Below, one piece after another: positions 20,991-33,503 of a stretch of DNA of 64,000 bases. The DNA is from Neoechinorhynchus agilis (lineage: Eukaryota; Acanthocephala), in assembly GCA_051530055.1 (NCBI GenBank), contig CM121341.1, forward strand, positions 13,454,001 to 13,518,000, in the 5' to 3' direction. How positions within the stretch are numbered: the stretch's first letter is position 1; the number at the start of each line of letters is the position of its first letter. The position numbers were made by a program, and so were the translations under genes. The notes beneath the pieces are model-generated. The model saw only the letters and a program-made list of their open reading frames with translations, was not told the origin of the DNA and searched no databases.

Positions 20991-21427
20991 CCTTTGTGCA
21001 AATTTTAGATGCTCTTTTGTGAAGAATTTCAAGACGGCGGATTAGCGATTTGGAAAGGTTGCAAAATACGGTGTGTGGTGAAGCCGGAACAACGCGTTTT
21101 AATCAACTTGTAACTTTGCTACAAAAATGTACACAAAAAACCACACACACGCGAGCACCACATTAACAATCGATACACGCCATCACGCATTTTACGTCAT
21201 TTTCCCCATCTTTGTTTTTTTTTCTTTTTTTTCCGATTGTTTTATTGCGGATACTTCAGCGGCACCTTTTTAATTCTTCTTGATCAGCGCAAAAGTGGAG
21301 GTTCTTTCAGCTCTTCCGTAATAGAGCCTCCACTTGGTCGGTCATGGTCTGAGTGAGTTGAGAGTATTTCGTCTGCTTGCGAATCATCTTCTTCTTCCCT
21401 CGGTTTGTCGTTCTCAGCCGTTCGATT
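20991..21427. other. unassigned sequence between a LINE end and the gypsy fossil
   Basis: Contains a T-rich run (21215-21240) and no gene. It may include untranslated sequence of the gypsy element, but I could not define long terminal repeats. Confidence 0.3.
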
Positions 21428-23330
21428 CTACGCTATGCATCTTTCGGATTTAGTTAAGTTCGGAATTGCGCTCGGTAATCGACTTAAATCCCTCGTGGAT
21501 ACTGCCGATTCAATACCATTCGGGTAACGAATATGCGCATAGGACGGATTGGCTTCCAAAAGTTCCACTTCCTGAACCAAAGGGTCAAACTTGCTCCTTA
21601 CGAATTTCCTCAGGAATACGGGGCCAGGCTTTACAAGCCAATGTGGCAATGCTGTCCCCAATCCCGAACGTCGCGGGAAGGTGAAGAAGCGTTTGTGCGG
21701 AGTCGCATTTGAAGTTCGAACAAGCAGCGATCGAATCGAATGCATTGCGACAGGCAAAACTTCCTCCCATCTGATCAGGTTCATATTTCTAGTTTTGAGT
21801 GCTAGGCAGACAGCTTTCCATATCGTTCCATTAAACTTTTCGATTTGACCATTGCCCATCGGGTGGTATGGAGTCGTCTTACTAACTGACACACCACTCT
21901 TCCTAAGGAAATCCTGCGACACCACATAGCGAAAATATCTCAGTTAAACACCGAATGACGGTGGTACTCTTCATATCGGCACGAGGTATAGCAAAGGGAA
22001 ACCTGCTGTATCCGTCGACCGCAGTGAACAAATATTTGTTATTAGTTGAGGAGGGCAGAGGTCCTTTAAAGTCAACGGACAAGCGGTCCATTGGTTTTAT
22101 GGCTTGAATGAGCTGATTACGGTCTTTGTCGGACGAGTAAAATTGAGGCTTCAATTCAGCACAAATACGACATTGCGCGCAGACTGTTTTAACTTCATTC
22201 ATTGAAAAAGGGAGATTCTTCGACCGAACATAATGCATGAGCCTAGCCACGCCTGGATGGCATAATTGGTCGGGGATTCGAGAGAGCATATTTACATCAG
22301 TTGTCGTTGCACATACTCGTGAAAACGCATCTGCAGCCCAATTTTGAGGTCCCGGTCGATATCGAATGGTATAACTTAGATCCGCTAGCTCTATCCCCCA
22401 TGATAGAATTTTATTGTTTTTTATTTTCGTTCTCTTCCTGTTATCCATCATAAAAGCTACACTACGTTGGTCCGTAACAAGTACGAATTTACTCGAAGAA
22501 AGTAAATATCTCCACTTCCTTACCGCCTCTATTATAGCCATTGCTTCCTTTTCAACATCGGCGTAATGGGATTCAGTAAGGTTCAAAATCCTGGACATGA
22601 ATGCGGCCGGTCGACTGTTTTGACTCAATACTACTGAAATCGCTATGTCGGACGTGTCACACTCTACCGTGAATGGTTGATTGTCGCCGATCGGTCCCAA
22701 CGATGCTTTCGCCAATATGCTCTTGAGTTCCTCGAAGGCAGTTACTTCTTCTGCCTTCATTGGGAATTTGCAGCATCCGATGAGTGGCGCAATTTTGTCC
22801 GAGAATCTTTCGATCCATTTCGCAAAATACGCGAACATCCCAACAACACGCCTTAAACTAGAAACAGTGCAAGGAGCAGGGAGTTACAGTAAGGGTCGCA
22901 ATCTTTCGGAATCCGGTGAAATAATATTATTAGCGATGCTGTAGCCCAATAGCTCTATCTTCCTTACTGATCGTACTGATTTGTTCTCGTTTAGTTTCAG
23001 ATTGCGTCGTTTTGCAGCCGCCAAGAATTTTTGTACATTCGCATCATGTTCTTCTTGGGTGTTCCCAGTAATCGTGACATTGTCCACATAAGGAAAAACG
23101 CAATTTAACTTCTCCTGTGCAATCATGTCATCCATAGCCCGTTGAAATGCAGAAACTCCATTGGTAACCTCAAAGGGAATTCTTGTAAACTGGTACAGCT
23201 TCCCATTGGCTTCGAATGGCAGAGAGTTTATCTTCTTGAATGTTTTTCTTTGATTGGCCCATTGCTCGCCAGTGCCCCTTTTCCCGCAATTAGTGCAATT
23301 CGATTCTTTTGCTGGGCATTTGTATCGTGG
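21428..23330 (-). mobile_element. Ty3/gypsy LTR-retrotransposon fossil (pol region)
   Basis: Minus-strand pieces are recognisable in order. There is a short nucleocapsid-type zinc-knuckle stretch near 23.3 kb, a reverse transcriptase part (VSAFQRAMDDMIAQEKLN, then FPYVDNVTITG), an RNase H part (FTVECDTSDIAISVVLSQ, YRPGPQNWAADAFSR) and an integrase part (LSVDFKGPLPSS, TPYHPMGNGQIEKFNG). The pattern is that of Ty3/gypsy elements. It is incomplete and broken (roughly five interruptions), and no LTRs were found. LINE C lies directly beside its upstream end. It looks old, but some motifs are still clear. Confidence 0.8.
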
Positions 23331-23509
23331 GTGGCGTGGCTTCCGGTTCTTCTTTTCTCTCGATAGCAGCTACTGTAAAAAACGTCGGACGCAAATAAAG
23401 ATCTGCATTTCTCTGAGCGCTTTCTAAAGATTTCAATTTTAAAACTGCCTCGCCCAGAGATAGATCGTCCTTTTCTAACAGTCGTTGTCGTTCCCTCGCT
23501 GTATCGCAA

Positions 23510-24016
23510 TTGCGATTCGTTGAGCGTGACAAAAAGAAAAGGCACTGCTCAAACTGCGATCGAGATGGCCATTGTGCGTTCTCGAAAAATTGTGAAGCAT
23601 TTAAGGAATATGTTGTGTGGGCGAGACTGCTTGGATCCAAGGGAAATAATTCATCCGACACTCGAGTTGCCCAGAATAGTTGGAATACGACAAAGTACAT
23701 ACCCATAAGAGGGTCTGTCACAACCATTACAACCATAAAAACATACCCAAGGCAACAACTGGGTACATCCAAAGATGTTAATAATCTACGAACGACTTAT
23801 GATGACACCTTGGAAAAGAAGTTTGCTGATTTCTCCGCTAAAATCCTCGACATGGTCGATCTACGAATCACCGCGACCATTCAGGGTCTTGAGAGGAGAC
23901 TATCTGCCCAGTTAAACGGTCTCATCGAAACTCTCGACAAAATTCAAAGATATTCAGATCGCGACCGGGGTAGCTCCAGCAGCCTGCAAACGCAGTCGAG
24001 CACTGGTTTCAAGTAG
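23510..24016 (+). pseudogene. LINE C ORF1, C-terminal part
   Basis: 168 codons open. A zinc knuckle (CSNCDRDGHCAFSKNC) is followed by AFKEYV, as in copy A (CFKEYV). A hydrophilic stretch and a helical segment (FADFSAKILDMVDLR, IQGLERRLSAQLNGL) precede the stop. The N-terminal half and the first knuckles are absent. Confidence 0.6.
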
Positions 24017-24132
24017 CAACGGTGTAGACGATGTGGATATGTACGAGGCCGAGGAGTTCGTGAGCAACATCATAAGCGAGCAAACCCAGGTTTGTGTTGA
24101 CGGGTCCAAAATTTCATCAAAGGTAGGTCTCA

Positions 24133-26354
24133 ATGGAATTGAGAATTGCGCAGTGGAACGCAGGCGGGCTTCTGGGTATTCCCGGCCTTTTGTCTGAAGC
24201 ACAGAGAAGTGATATTACTTTTATCCAAGAAACTAAGTCGCTGTACTCTCTTAACAACCTTCCGAATAGTTTTAATATTTTATCTAGTGAATATTCTTTA
24301 TTTTGTACAAAACCCCTTTTAAACCACTCTAAAGGCTTATTATCCATTTTAACCCTAATTTGATTTGTCTTGCGCTTTATTTTCAATACGTATCTTGGGG
24401 AGGAAATTGCTCTTAGGTAATTTCTATATTAAACCTAGGAAAATACACCTCACTCATAATAAAGATCTTATAAAAATGTTTTAGCATCCGGAATTGACTT
24501 TTGCTTTGGAGATTTCAACGACCCTTCTCACAAATGGATAAAGGCCATTTTACGTTCGGATGATACCCATGACCTTATTGTCCCTGCGGATCCGATGTTT
24601 ACCGACGGCAGGTCTCATTCTTTTCTAGATTTGTGTCTTGCTCGAAGTAACTCATTCGTTAAAACCAAACTGGTTTCTCAATGATCAATTTTCCGTATTG
24701 CTGGACACGATATCTTAGTGTGGGAATTGGGACGGAATATTCTTTTGTGCCGTAAATTTAAATTTAGTACACTTAACATCAACATCTTTAACGCTGCCAT
24801 AAATTTTGCTTTCACTTTTGGCGCTTTTGATCAGCTCAAGGGCTTAAATGAATTTGTGGTCACAGCTAGTGACTCGATTTTAACAACGGCCACGAGAAGT
24901 ATCGGGTCGAAAATGTTGAAACCAAAAGTACTCTCCCTGTATTGCAGGCAACTTTTTATGGCTAAGGCAATCGATGATCGGGAGTCGATTAAGATTTGGT
25001 CCTCTTTATACTGGCCCTGTAGAACTCGATTTCAAATAGCTTGCGACAGTAAGCGAATTAGCCATTTTATGCTTTGTTCCTCTCCTTGGCGGCATGTCGT
25101 TGCACCAAAAAGATTTTGTCCGTGGAAAAGGGCTGCAGCGAGTTGGATTAAAACCTCGGGGTGGGACGATGTTATTAGCGCTCTTTGCATTGAACATTGC
25201 AATGAAGCAAGTAGTGTCCCGGTCTTTAATAATTTTATTCAAATTAAGCCTCGTCGTTTTGATTTACGCCGGAATGATTTTATCATTTGGTGGGGTTCAA
25301 GAAATCTTACATCGAACAATGGTTCTTCCCCCTGTTTCAAAGTAAAAAAAGGTAAGGCTGTTTCTTCACCTAGTGATGTGAGACCTATCTCCATTCAGAA
25401 TTCGTTTGTTTCCATATACGAGCGAGTTTTGGCGAAAATTATAATGGATTTTTCTTTTAAACATCACCTTATTGATGAGCGCTGTCATGGTTTCCTCTCG
25501 GGGAAATCTGTTCATACTGCGATTGCTCAAATAATACATAACCTTTTTAGCCACCCCTAGTCAACAAACATTCTTATCTCTTTCGATATTTCTAAAGCTT
25601 TTGATAATATTGACACTGCTTTTATGGTGAATATTTTAAGATTTTTTTGTTTTCCTTTTAATATAATTGCTAGGGTGAACAACATCCTGAAATGTAAACG
25701 ATTTTTCTTTGCAGCTGAGGTTCCTCAAGGCTCACCTTTATCACCCATACTTTTTGCTTGACAACTCAATTTATGATTAAAAATTGTACGATTTGTCGTA
25801 GCGTCACTATGTACGCCGATGACCTTACTGTAGTTATCAAAGAGTTAAATTATTTGAAAGCACGTGCGAAACTGGCTGCCGTGCTGAACTTTTTAAAATC
25901 CCACCTACCTCAAATGGGTCTCTCTTTGAATGAAAAGAAGACGAAATTTTTAATCAAATCTAAATCTCGAGTGGGCAAGAAGCACATCCAGGATTATATC
26001 AAGGATTTTTTTGGGTTAGATTTCGACCCTGCTTATAAGAAGCTTGATATTTTAAGTTATACTTTCACTAATAACCTTTCGCCCGCCTCCGATATACACA
26101 AGATGCAAAAACTTTTAAAGACAGCCAGAGTTAAGGTGAGACGTGCCGCGCGTATTGGGCTTAGCGCCAAGATATGCAAAGTAATATGGTGCTCTTGGGC
26201 TATTTCAGGCCTAGTTTTTTATTCCGGAGGAAGGCCTCCAGAACAACGCCTAAAGTTCCTCTGTGTATTCTTGAAAATCCTGTCGAGACTACCCTTTGAG
26301 TGGATTTCCTCAGCAGACTGGGCCAACAAATCCATGCAGTGGATCGGATTATGA
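24133..26354 (+). pseudogene. LINE C ORF2, endonuclease-RT (decayed)
   Basis: The endonuclease N-terminus is clear at 24133 (MELRIAQWNAGGL, then DITFIQETKS). Its middle is shortened relative to copy A. The endonuclease end (GDFNDPSHKW) is at ~24.5 kb. RT motifs follow: SPSDVRPISIQNSFVS, FDISKAFDNIDTAF, VPQGSPLSPILF (broken) and MYADDLTVV. A C-terminal extension (KARAKLAAVLNFLKSH to SADWANKSMQWIGL) reaches 26354. Several stops and frame changes separate these parts. The long intact 280-codon segment shows the copy is not very old. Confidence 0.8.
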
Positions 26355-26689
26355 CTTCCAAAAACGGATAGTAACTAAATTTAACTAATGTTATCAATGT
26401 TTCGGGCATCCTGCTACAAAAATCCGTACTGGAATTTCTTTCCTTTGGTCCAGATTTTGTCCCGACCAATAGAGTCAATAAACTTCGATGTAGAGTGAAG
26501 ATGGAAGAGACGGTCTCCAAGAAGATTGACAACTTACCAATGTGGAAATTTGAGAGAGGATATACAAGTGCAGTACAAAATAAAAGTTAACTTGATTCTA
26601 ATATAACGAAGAGGATTCTCTATGGAGCAGTCAACCTAAAACGTTACAGTAACTTACGAATAATGAAAATTGACATGTCAATCTCGATC

Positions 26690-28345
26690 AATTTCGCTAT
26701 CTAGGAGAGGATATATTGAAAGAACAAGGATTCAAGATACTCGACAACTCTCCAACAGCGAAACGTGAAAAGGAACTTAATGATTTCATGCTCAGATTGA
26801 TGAAACAGAAGCTCATACCTGAGATAAACTAAGAATTTAAGATCTGTGTATACGAGAACACCTAAGATGTATTTCATAGCGAAAGTACATAAATCCCCAA
26901 TGAAAGCTAGACCAATCGTAGCAGCACATTCAGCCTACAATTATAAACTATCCAAAACGATTGCTAGTTTTCTAAAAATACTCCTACCCAACTCCGGCAA
27001 TGTTGTCATCTCTGGGGTGGACTTCATCAATCGACTGAATAGCATGGCAATTAACGATTCATGTATCATGATATCAGCGGATGTTGTATCTCTGTTCACG
27101 AGAATACCGATGGAAGATACCATCGAACTTGCCATCCCACTACTTATGGAGAATGATAAGCTATGGAAGTTGTTAGCTACCGACTGGCGGAAATTACTTC
27201 TCTTCTGCACAAAATTTTCTAATTTTGAGTTCGAAGGACAGAACTATGATCAAATAGATGGGCTGGCAATGGGTAGCCCACTTTAGCCAGTTCTTGCTGA
27301 ACTTTACATGAGACATTGGGAGGAGTCAAATTTGACCAAGTTAAGAGGTATACAATTCTGGTGTCGATATGTAGACGACACCTTTATCATATTGGACCAA
27401 GACAGATGGACAGCTGTCCAACTTCAACAGGAACTAAATGAAAAAGATTCCCATATTCAATGGACATGCGAAAAAGAAGATTGTGGTTTTTTACCATTTC
27501 TCGATGTACAAGTCAAAAGAAACTATGATAACACTTTCTCAACATCGGTCTATATCAAACAGGGTGTCCCGCATCGAATAGTACCTTGGATCTCAGCTCA
27601 ACCACACAAATACAAATTATCGAGATTCCGATCACTAGTCATCAGAGCATACCGATATAGCTCGAACTTGAATTGCCTCAATAACGAACTCGATAGATTA
27701 TGGAATATATTTAAAAGTGGTGGCTATCCAAGGAAATTAATGTTAAGAACATTGAAAGATACTCAACAAATGATCGGAAGGGAACCTACAAAAAATCGGG
27801 ACATCGGATCTTCAACGAATGCAGACACACGATATATAGAAATTCCTTACATAAATGATAGGTGGAATTCCAATATAGAAACATTGATCAAACAACTCGA
27901 TATGAAGAAGGAATGCATTATGTATTCCAAAAAGGGACAAACACTATATAGTTTGTTACAACCTAAAAGAGTGGACAATATAAACGAGTGCGTCTATAGG
28001 ATCCCCTGCATGGACGGCTCAACAAACATCGCAGAACTGTGTCCAGAAAAATGGATACAAGCTCTGCGATTGTACACTACGTGATTGAAAATGATCACCA
28101 GATCAATTTTGATGCCACTGAGATTCTAGCAAAATGTGACAACCGTAGAGACAGAACAACGATGGAGGCCATTTTAATACAAACAACGCGTACATTTACG
28201 CACAATAAGGCGGATTACAAACTCCACCTGCGATTTCCACCTGATATACGTCCTAAAGGACAAATGTTTGTAAAATGACGTGTTTTAGATATCTGAAGAA
28301 GGCCCACGCTCAGGCCGAAAATTAATTAAATTAATCTTTAATTCC
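26690..28345 (+). mobile_element. Penelope-like element (RT with degenerate GIY-YIG region)
   Basis: The RT is in two main frames (26846-27286 and 27308-28084). It shows PKMYFIAKVHKSPMKARPIV, ADVVSLFTRIPM, GLAMGSPL and RYVDDTFIIL, then FLPFLDVQVKR and a long thumb. This is the Penelope signature rather than LINE or LTR RT. The C-terminus has CVYRIPCMDG followed by HYVIENDHQINFDATEILAK, as in the GIY-YIG endonuclease of Penelope elements, with the catalytic region poorly preserved. The N-terminus (from ~26.69 kb) is partly degenerate. A hammerhead-like motif lies in the 3' tail at 28293. The element is broken a few times. Confidence 0.85.
28293..28320 (+). ncRNA. hammerhead-like core in the 3' tail of the Penelope-like element
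   Basis: CTGAAGA (28293-28299), A, GGCC, loop CACGCTCA, GGCC, then GAAA (28317-28320). Order and spacing fit CUGANGA, stem II, GAAA. Stems I and III are not convincing in the flanks, so this may be a decayed or half motif. Hammerheads are known in the terminal repeats of Penelope-like elements. Confidence 0.35.
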
Positions 28346-28523
28346 TTAATTGCGCCAAATATCAATTTAACAATGGCAAATATATATTCAATAGTAACTA
28401 GTATAGAATGTTGCTTCAGTTATTCAGTGACAGCGTTCGATACATGGTTTGCCTTTGCCGAATAATTTCTTTATACTTTTCTGCGCTCTTTATTTTTTCT
28501 TGAATAAAGCGAACATCGTTGTC

Positions 28524-30900
28524 TACCCGCTACAATTTATTCAACGAAAGACCAATCGCGGAGTCAGTGCAGAGGTTCTGATTAATGGAATCTAGAATCT
28601 GTTTTAATTCAGTGGAGGTCAAATTAGAGAAGGAATCCGGGTGGCGTAGACCAAGTGAGTGCTTGACGGCCCGCCACCATGTTGAGTTGTCACATGATCG
28701 AATTTTAGAGGAAAGGAAGTTTTTGCGAGCGATAAGTATTTTGTTAGTAAGTGCTTTTTGTAAACGGAGAGAACCTGGGGAGTTATTGCAATGGGCCTTA
28801 GAAGCTTGCCTTTGTAGAAGTTTTGGGTCGCGGTTGGAGATCCTAATGAATTTCTTGGGAGCTAGAGAATTCTCTATGATTGAGGTTAAGGAGGACATGG
28901 CAAAGGAAGGGTCATTTATGTTGTCAGAGTGGGATGTGCGGATGCTAGAGTTGAATAATTTTATAAAATTGTGGATGTGATGATCACGTGTTGAGGTGGG
29001 TTGGAAGGAGTGATAAGGACAGAGGAATGGCCAGGGTTCGCAGGGGGAGTTTATAGGCGGATGAGTAGGCGTCGATATTTGTGAACAATTTTGTCAAGGT
29101 GAGCGTCAAGACGAGTTGGGAAGTCAATAAGATGACGCAAATCGGAGAAGGGTAGAAGAGGAAATAGATTATATAAGTCCCCTGCAATTAAGAAATGGTG
29201 CGAATTTGTGGAGTTAATGAGCTCCATCATGGAGTCAATTTGGCGCAAGGACCCAGGTCGGGAGGCCGGAGGGCGATAGACGCTGGAATTTCGGATTTCG
29301 GGAAATCGAGGGCGGAAGTGACGAAGATTGGGGTTACATTGTTCGTTGCGGGTGGTGGGTTAATGGAGGAATCGTTATGGGATGCCGACAAAGAACGATT
29401 GATTACCTAAAGAGAGAAGTCCGGCGGCAACTCGAAAATTTGAGTTGGGATGAGTGAACGGTAATGATAGAAATGAGTTTAGGGTTGGGACTTTGCATGG
29501 ATCAGCTACGGATGGATGGGCCGATTTATGGTGATTTCGAGTAGGGGCAGAGAGATAATTATTTACTTGATTCGGGAAAAAGAGAATACTTAATGTGGAA
29601 CTGCTGGGAGATTGACCTTTGTGGTTATTCGGACGCCAGTGAAGTTGCACTACCCGCTACAATTTATTCAACGAAAGACCAATCGCGGAGTCAGTGCAGA
29701 GGTTCTGATTAATGGAATCTAGAATCTGTTTTAATTCAGTGGAGGTCAAATTAGAGAAGGAATCCGGGTGGCGTAGACCAAGTGAGTGCTTGACGGCCCG
29801 CCACCATGTTGAGTTGTCACATGATCGAATTTTAGAGGAAAGGAAGTTTTTGCGAGCGATAAGTATTTTGTTAGTAAGTGCTTTTTGTAAACGGAGAGAA
29901 CCTGGGGAGTTATTGCAATGGGCCTTAGAAGCTTGCCTTTGTAGAAGTTTTGGGTCGCGGTTGGAGATCCTAATGAATTTCTTGGGAGCTAGAGAATTCT
30001 CTATGATTGAGGTTAAGGAGGACATGGCAAAGGAAGGGTCATTTATGTTGTCAGAAAGTCCGGCGGCAACTCGAAAATTTGAGTTGGGATGAGTGAACGG
30101 TAATGATAGAAATGAGTTTAGGGTTGGGACTTTGCATGGATCAGCTACGGATGGATGGGCCGATTTATGGTGATTTTGAGTAGGGGCAGAGAGATAATTA
30201 TTTACTTTATTCGGGAAAAAGAGAATACTTAATGTGGAACTGCTGGGAGATTGACCTTTGTGGTTATTCGGACGCCAGTGAAGTTGCACGTAATAAAAAA
30301 ATTGCGAAGTCGCTTATTCTTGGATTTTTTGGGATGGGGGAGAAGTTCGGGGTTTTTTGCTGAAACTGACCAGTTACATTGGGAAGATGAGTTCTGGGTT
30401 GAGTTTGGAGGGTATGTTAAAAGACTTTGTGATGCGTTTTTATGTGGATAGATACGAAAAGAAAATTGAGAAGTAAGGAGTTTGTGTTTCCTGTTAAGAA
30501 AGAGGGAAGCTACTAATGGTGAAATAAAAGTTACTTTGAGGAGACATGGTCTCGGGTTAAAGAGATTTTTGGATGAAATACGCATGATTGTTGATGGGGA
30601 GGAATAGTAGAGTGAATGTCGGGGAAAAGGAGTGGACCGATTCGAAGGATTTGGTGGCGGTTGTGTGCATCAGCGGCGACAGGATCTGTACCAGAAATAA
30701 ATATGGTGCGATTTTATCCCTGATGGAGGTGTGCATGATGTGATGGGTGGAATTCAGAGCAACGAGGGATGATGGCCGGGGTAAAGAAGGCGTATCATTG
30801 TCGAAATGAATCGAAGGGTTGATTGATTTTGATGGAGTTCCTCCTTTTGCTCTTATTTCTACTGCTCTTGTTTATTGCGCTTCACACCATTGAACAATAT
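28524..30900 (-). mobile_element. two tandem CR1/L2-like LINE fragments
   Basis: Minus-strand order in copy 1: segment Z (29419-29649; LHWRPNNHKGQSPSSS, LNSFLSLPFTHPNSNFRVAAG), segment Y (28927-29418; endonuclease end FLIAGDLYN, IDFPTRLDAHLDKIV) and segment X (28524-28926; LTSIIENSLAPKKFIRIS, IRSCDNSTWWRAVKHSLG). Copy 2 has Z (30056-30286) directly joined to X (29650-30055) without Y. Z and X are almost identical in the two. Upstream (30287-30900) is low-complexity Pro/Ser/Asn-rich ORF1/5' sequence. RT is missing; the element is cut at 28524. Confidence 0.65.
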
Positions 30901-31957
30901 TAAGGATTTCTCCAAATCACAAAATCACATTCATGATTGATCACTTTCAATCTAATACCATCACTTTAGTACTAAATCGCATGAACCGATTTGGGTGATC
31001 CGCGTTTTTGTTCAAATGCTAAAGTTTAACGTTAAGAATAAAAACGCCCTGAAACTTTGTGGATAATTGCCAACATTTTCAAAGTGCAGCATGCAAATGA
31101 TTTAACGTTCCGCGAAAACCCGATCTAAAAACTTTTTTATTTTAGATCAAATTTGCCAAATGTCCTTAGCGTGGATATTGCGAAATAAAGCACGATCCAC
31201 ATTATTAATAGCACATTTATCTTTATCGGATCGTTTGTGGCCGATTTGTTTGAATTTCGGATTTTTATTGAATTTGACATATTTGCACTTGGATGTCGAA
31301 ATGCTCGTATTTAGCAATTGGACTTTCGTTTGGTGCTGCTGTTGTCGAGTCTCCGCGCTCGCTCTGGATTCATGGCATATTTTATTTGACGATAAACAAA
31401 AAAAGCGCTCAGCTTTTGAAATTCGCTCCAATACGAAAAAAGGCTTGTTTGGTTCTTTAAGCGAAAAGACAACAAGTCCTCAGATGCTTAACATTTTGTC
31501 GTGAAGAGCTGATTACAAGGTTTGTTTTCTGTTGTTACTGAAAGTAAAGATTAAAATCTTTAGAGAGATGATCTCTATGATATCCGAATTCGAGATTTCT
31601 GTTTTTCTCTCAAATGCACCATTTTCCTACTTTTATAGTACAAAAATTCAGTTCAATCCTTGAAATGCTTTCAATGTGATGTTTAGTTCTCAATAAAGAA
31701 AATATTAGCATATCGTATAAAACAACATAGCCAATTGCAGTGCGTTCGGAAAAGCTATCTCGATTTCTATTAGTCGTCTTTATAATTTATAAAAGATTTT
31801 AGAACAGTGTCGTTCTCCATAACGCTTTTAAGTTCCCTGAAGAAACTAAGTGATTTTTATCGAAGAACAACAATCAGTATTCTTCTTGTGAAATTGTATA
31901 AATGGAATTATTGTTTAAGAGTTCCGGAGAGATGTACGAACTTTTAACGTTTCATCA
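30901..31957. other. unassigned spacer
   Basis: At 31147-31504 both strands hold frames of 94-114 codons, with GC content above the surroundings. The minus frame is Lys/Arg/Asn-rich, the plus frame hydrophobic; neither is recognisable. The rest shows nothing. Confidence 0.3.
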
Positions 31958-33305
31958 TTTTTTTATTTAAATATTCGTACACATATTCACTCATTAAAAT
32001 TTTTTACACTGCACATCGTCCATCCGACTCCATAGTCCCTTGTCTAATACCATTCCCTGTGTTACCCCCACTCCTGATTCGATAAATTGCCGATCTCTGC
32101 GCCTCGAGATCAGGAAGGAAGTAAACAAATTGACATAACAAAAGAATTACCCCCCCGCGGGACAATTCGGCATACTCCGAAGCCTTTTTAGACAGGACTC
32201 CCCTCCCTGTCTAGCTTATATGTAGCAGCCCAATAACAAAAAATATTGGGGGAGTACGTGTATGATTACGGATAAAATAAGTACATCTTATAAAATAACA
32301 AAAAGACTAAGTAACAAATGGCTCTCATAATATAAATTCAGAGTCCGTTCTCCTTTTTCCAAGAATCCACTTTCTCCCTGTCTCGTCTTTTCAGTCGCCT
32401 CACAATCTCGTTGAACGTATGTTCATCATTTATAGAACATCTTTTCCAGTTCTCTTGTGGGTAATTCCAAATCTTTGTTATAAAAATACGCCATAAAAAC
32501 GATTCCACCAATTCTCTTATTGAAATTTCCAAATTTTTCAAAACTTTCCATACTCGTTTGATAAGCCAGACGCCAAAATCAATCCGCACCTCGGGCGGCC
32601 TTCCTCTCCCCAAAAAACAGAATGAGCCAACCAGAATCGTCTTCATAATTTCCACAGGATGACATATCATCACACCCAACCACCTGATCCTCCTCACAAT
32701 TGCTGCAACTTTGAGAAATGTAGATCCGAGAGCCGAGTTCAAGACAACTCTTCTTCTAGTAGAAGGAAAGTTTATCCCAAGCACTTTAGAACATCTTGAA
32801 ACCTTCATCATTTGAGTGCGCGGATCCTCTAAAAATTTAGCATACAACTGCTTATGAGCCACATTGGAATCAGTCAAAGGGACAAGCGTTGTTTTTCTTC
32901 TATTAGTGCTTAAATTCGCATCCTCTAAGCACTTGTCAAGTTTATATAGTACCGAATTCACTATGCGACATAAAACTTCCTTCTTCTTATGAAAAATAAA
33001 AAAGAAAATATCATCTGCGTAGAATAAAATTCTCACTCTGGATAACTTCTTCAATTTCCTAATAATACCAATCATGCCAATTAAAAATAATGTCGGGGAC
33101 GACGGTGAACCCTGCGGAACCCCTAACTTAGAATAAAAAAGACTTTTCAACGGATCAACCTTTAAAAAATATGCCTTTGATTCCATTAAAAACTGAATAC
33201 GACCAAGAAGCTTCTTGGGGAGCTTCAGGTCTAAAAAAGTCTTATATATAAAATTCCTGCAAATAGTGTCGAACGCGTGTGTGCAATATTTTTTGTGAAA
33301 AAAAC
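31958..33305 (-). mobile_element. LINE copy E, 5'-truncated, with RT C-terminus and 3' UTR
   Basis: The RT frame on the minus strand begins mid-domain near 33305 (AFDTICRNFIYKTFLDLK). It continues through LGVPQGSPSSPTLF and the catalytic ILFYADDIFFF, then a ~200-residue C-terminal region (GRGRPPEVRIDFGVW, like RPPEQRLKFL of copy C) to a stop at 32338. The last 283 codons are open, so this is a relatively young insert of the same family as copies A-C. A ~380 bp 3' UTR ends at ~31958 with AAATAAAAAAATG, i.e. a poly(A) signal and short A tail. The truncated 5' end lies ~200 bp upstream of the SMC1 start codon, head-to-head with it. Confidence 0.85.
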
Positions 33306-33503
33306 TACGCAGTCTGAGCTATACGATTTCGAATATTTAATGATTCAATCATCTTTTTAGAATTAAACTCAAACTTTAAATTCCAAATTTTATTTGAAAA
33401 AATCGGAAAAGACGTAATGACATCACGTAATCTTCGATAGCCGGCGCGTGATTCGTTCGCGCACGCTACTCTTCGTAGCGGTAGCTTTAGGTCGCAACTT
33501 CGG

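Larger units (their letters stand above)
23500..26600 (+). mobile_element. LINE copy C (ORF1 C-terminus, ORF2, 3' end)
   Basis: The longest copy of this family by its 3' side. ORF1 ends at 24016, ORF2 runs 24133-26354, and a 3' UTR of ~200-250 bp follows. It shares near-identical sequence with copy B over 24.36-25.83 kb (B 8.70-10.2 kb) but continues past the point where B stops. ORF1 is 5'-truncated, and its start abuts the gypsy fossil. Confidence 0.8.

Noticed and set aside
21466-22944. + strand frames across the gypsy fossil
   Set aside because: Antisense to clear RNase H and integrase sequence.
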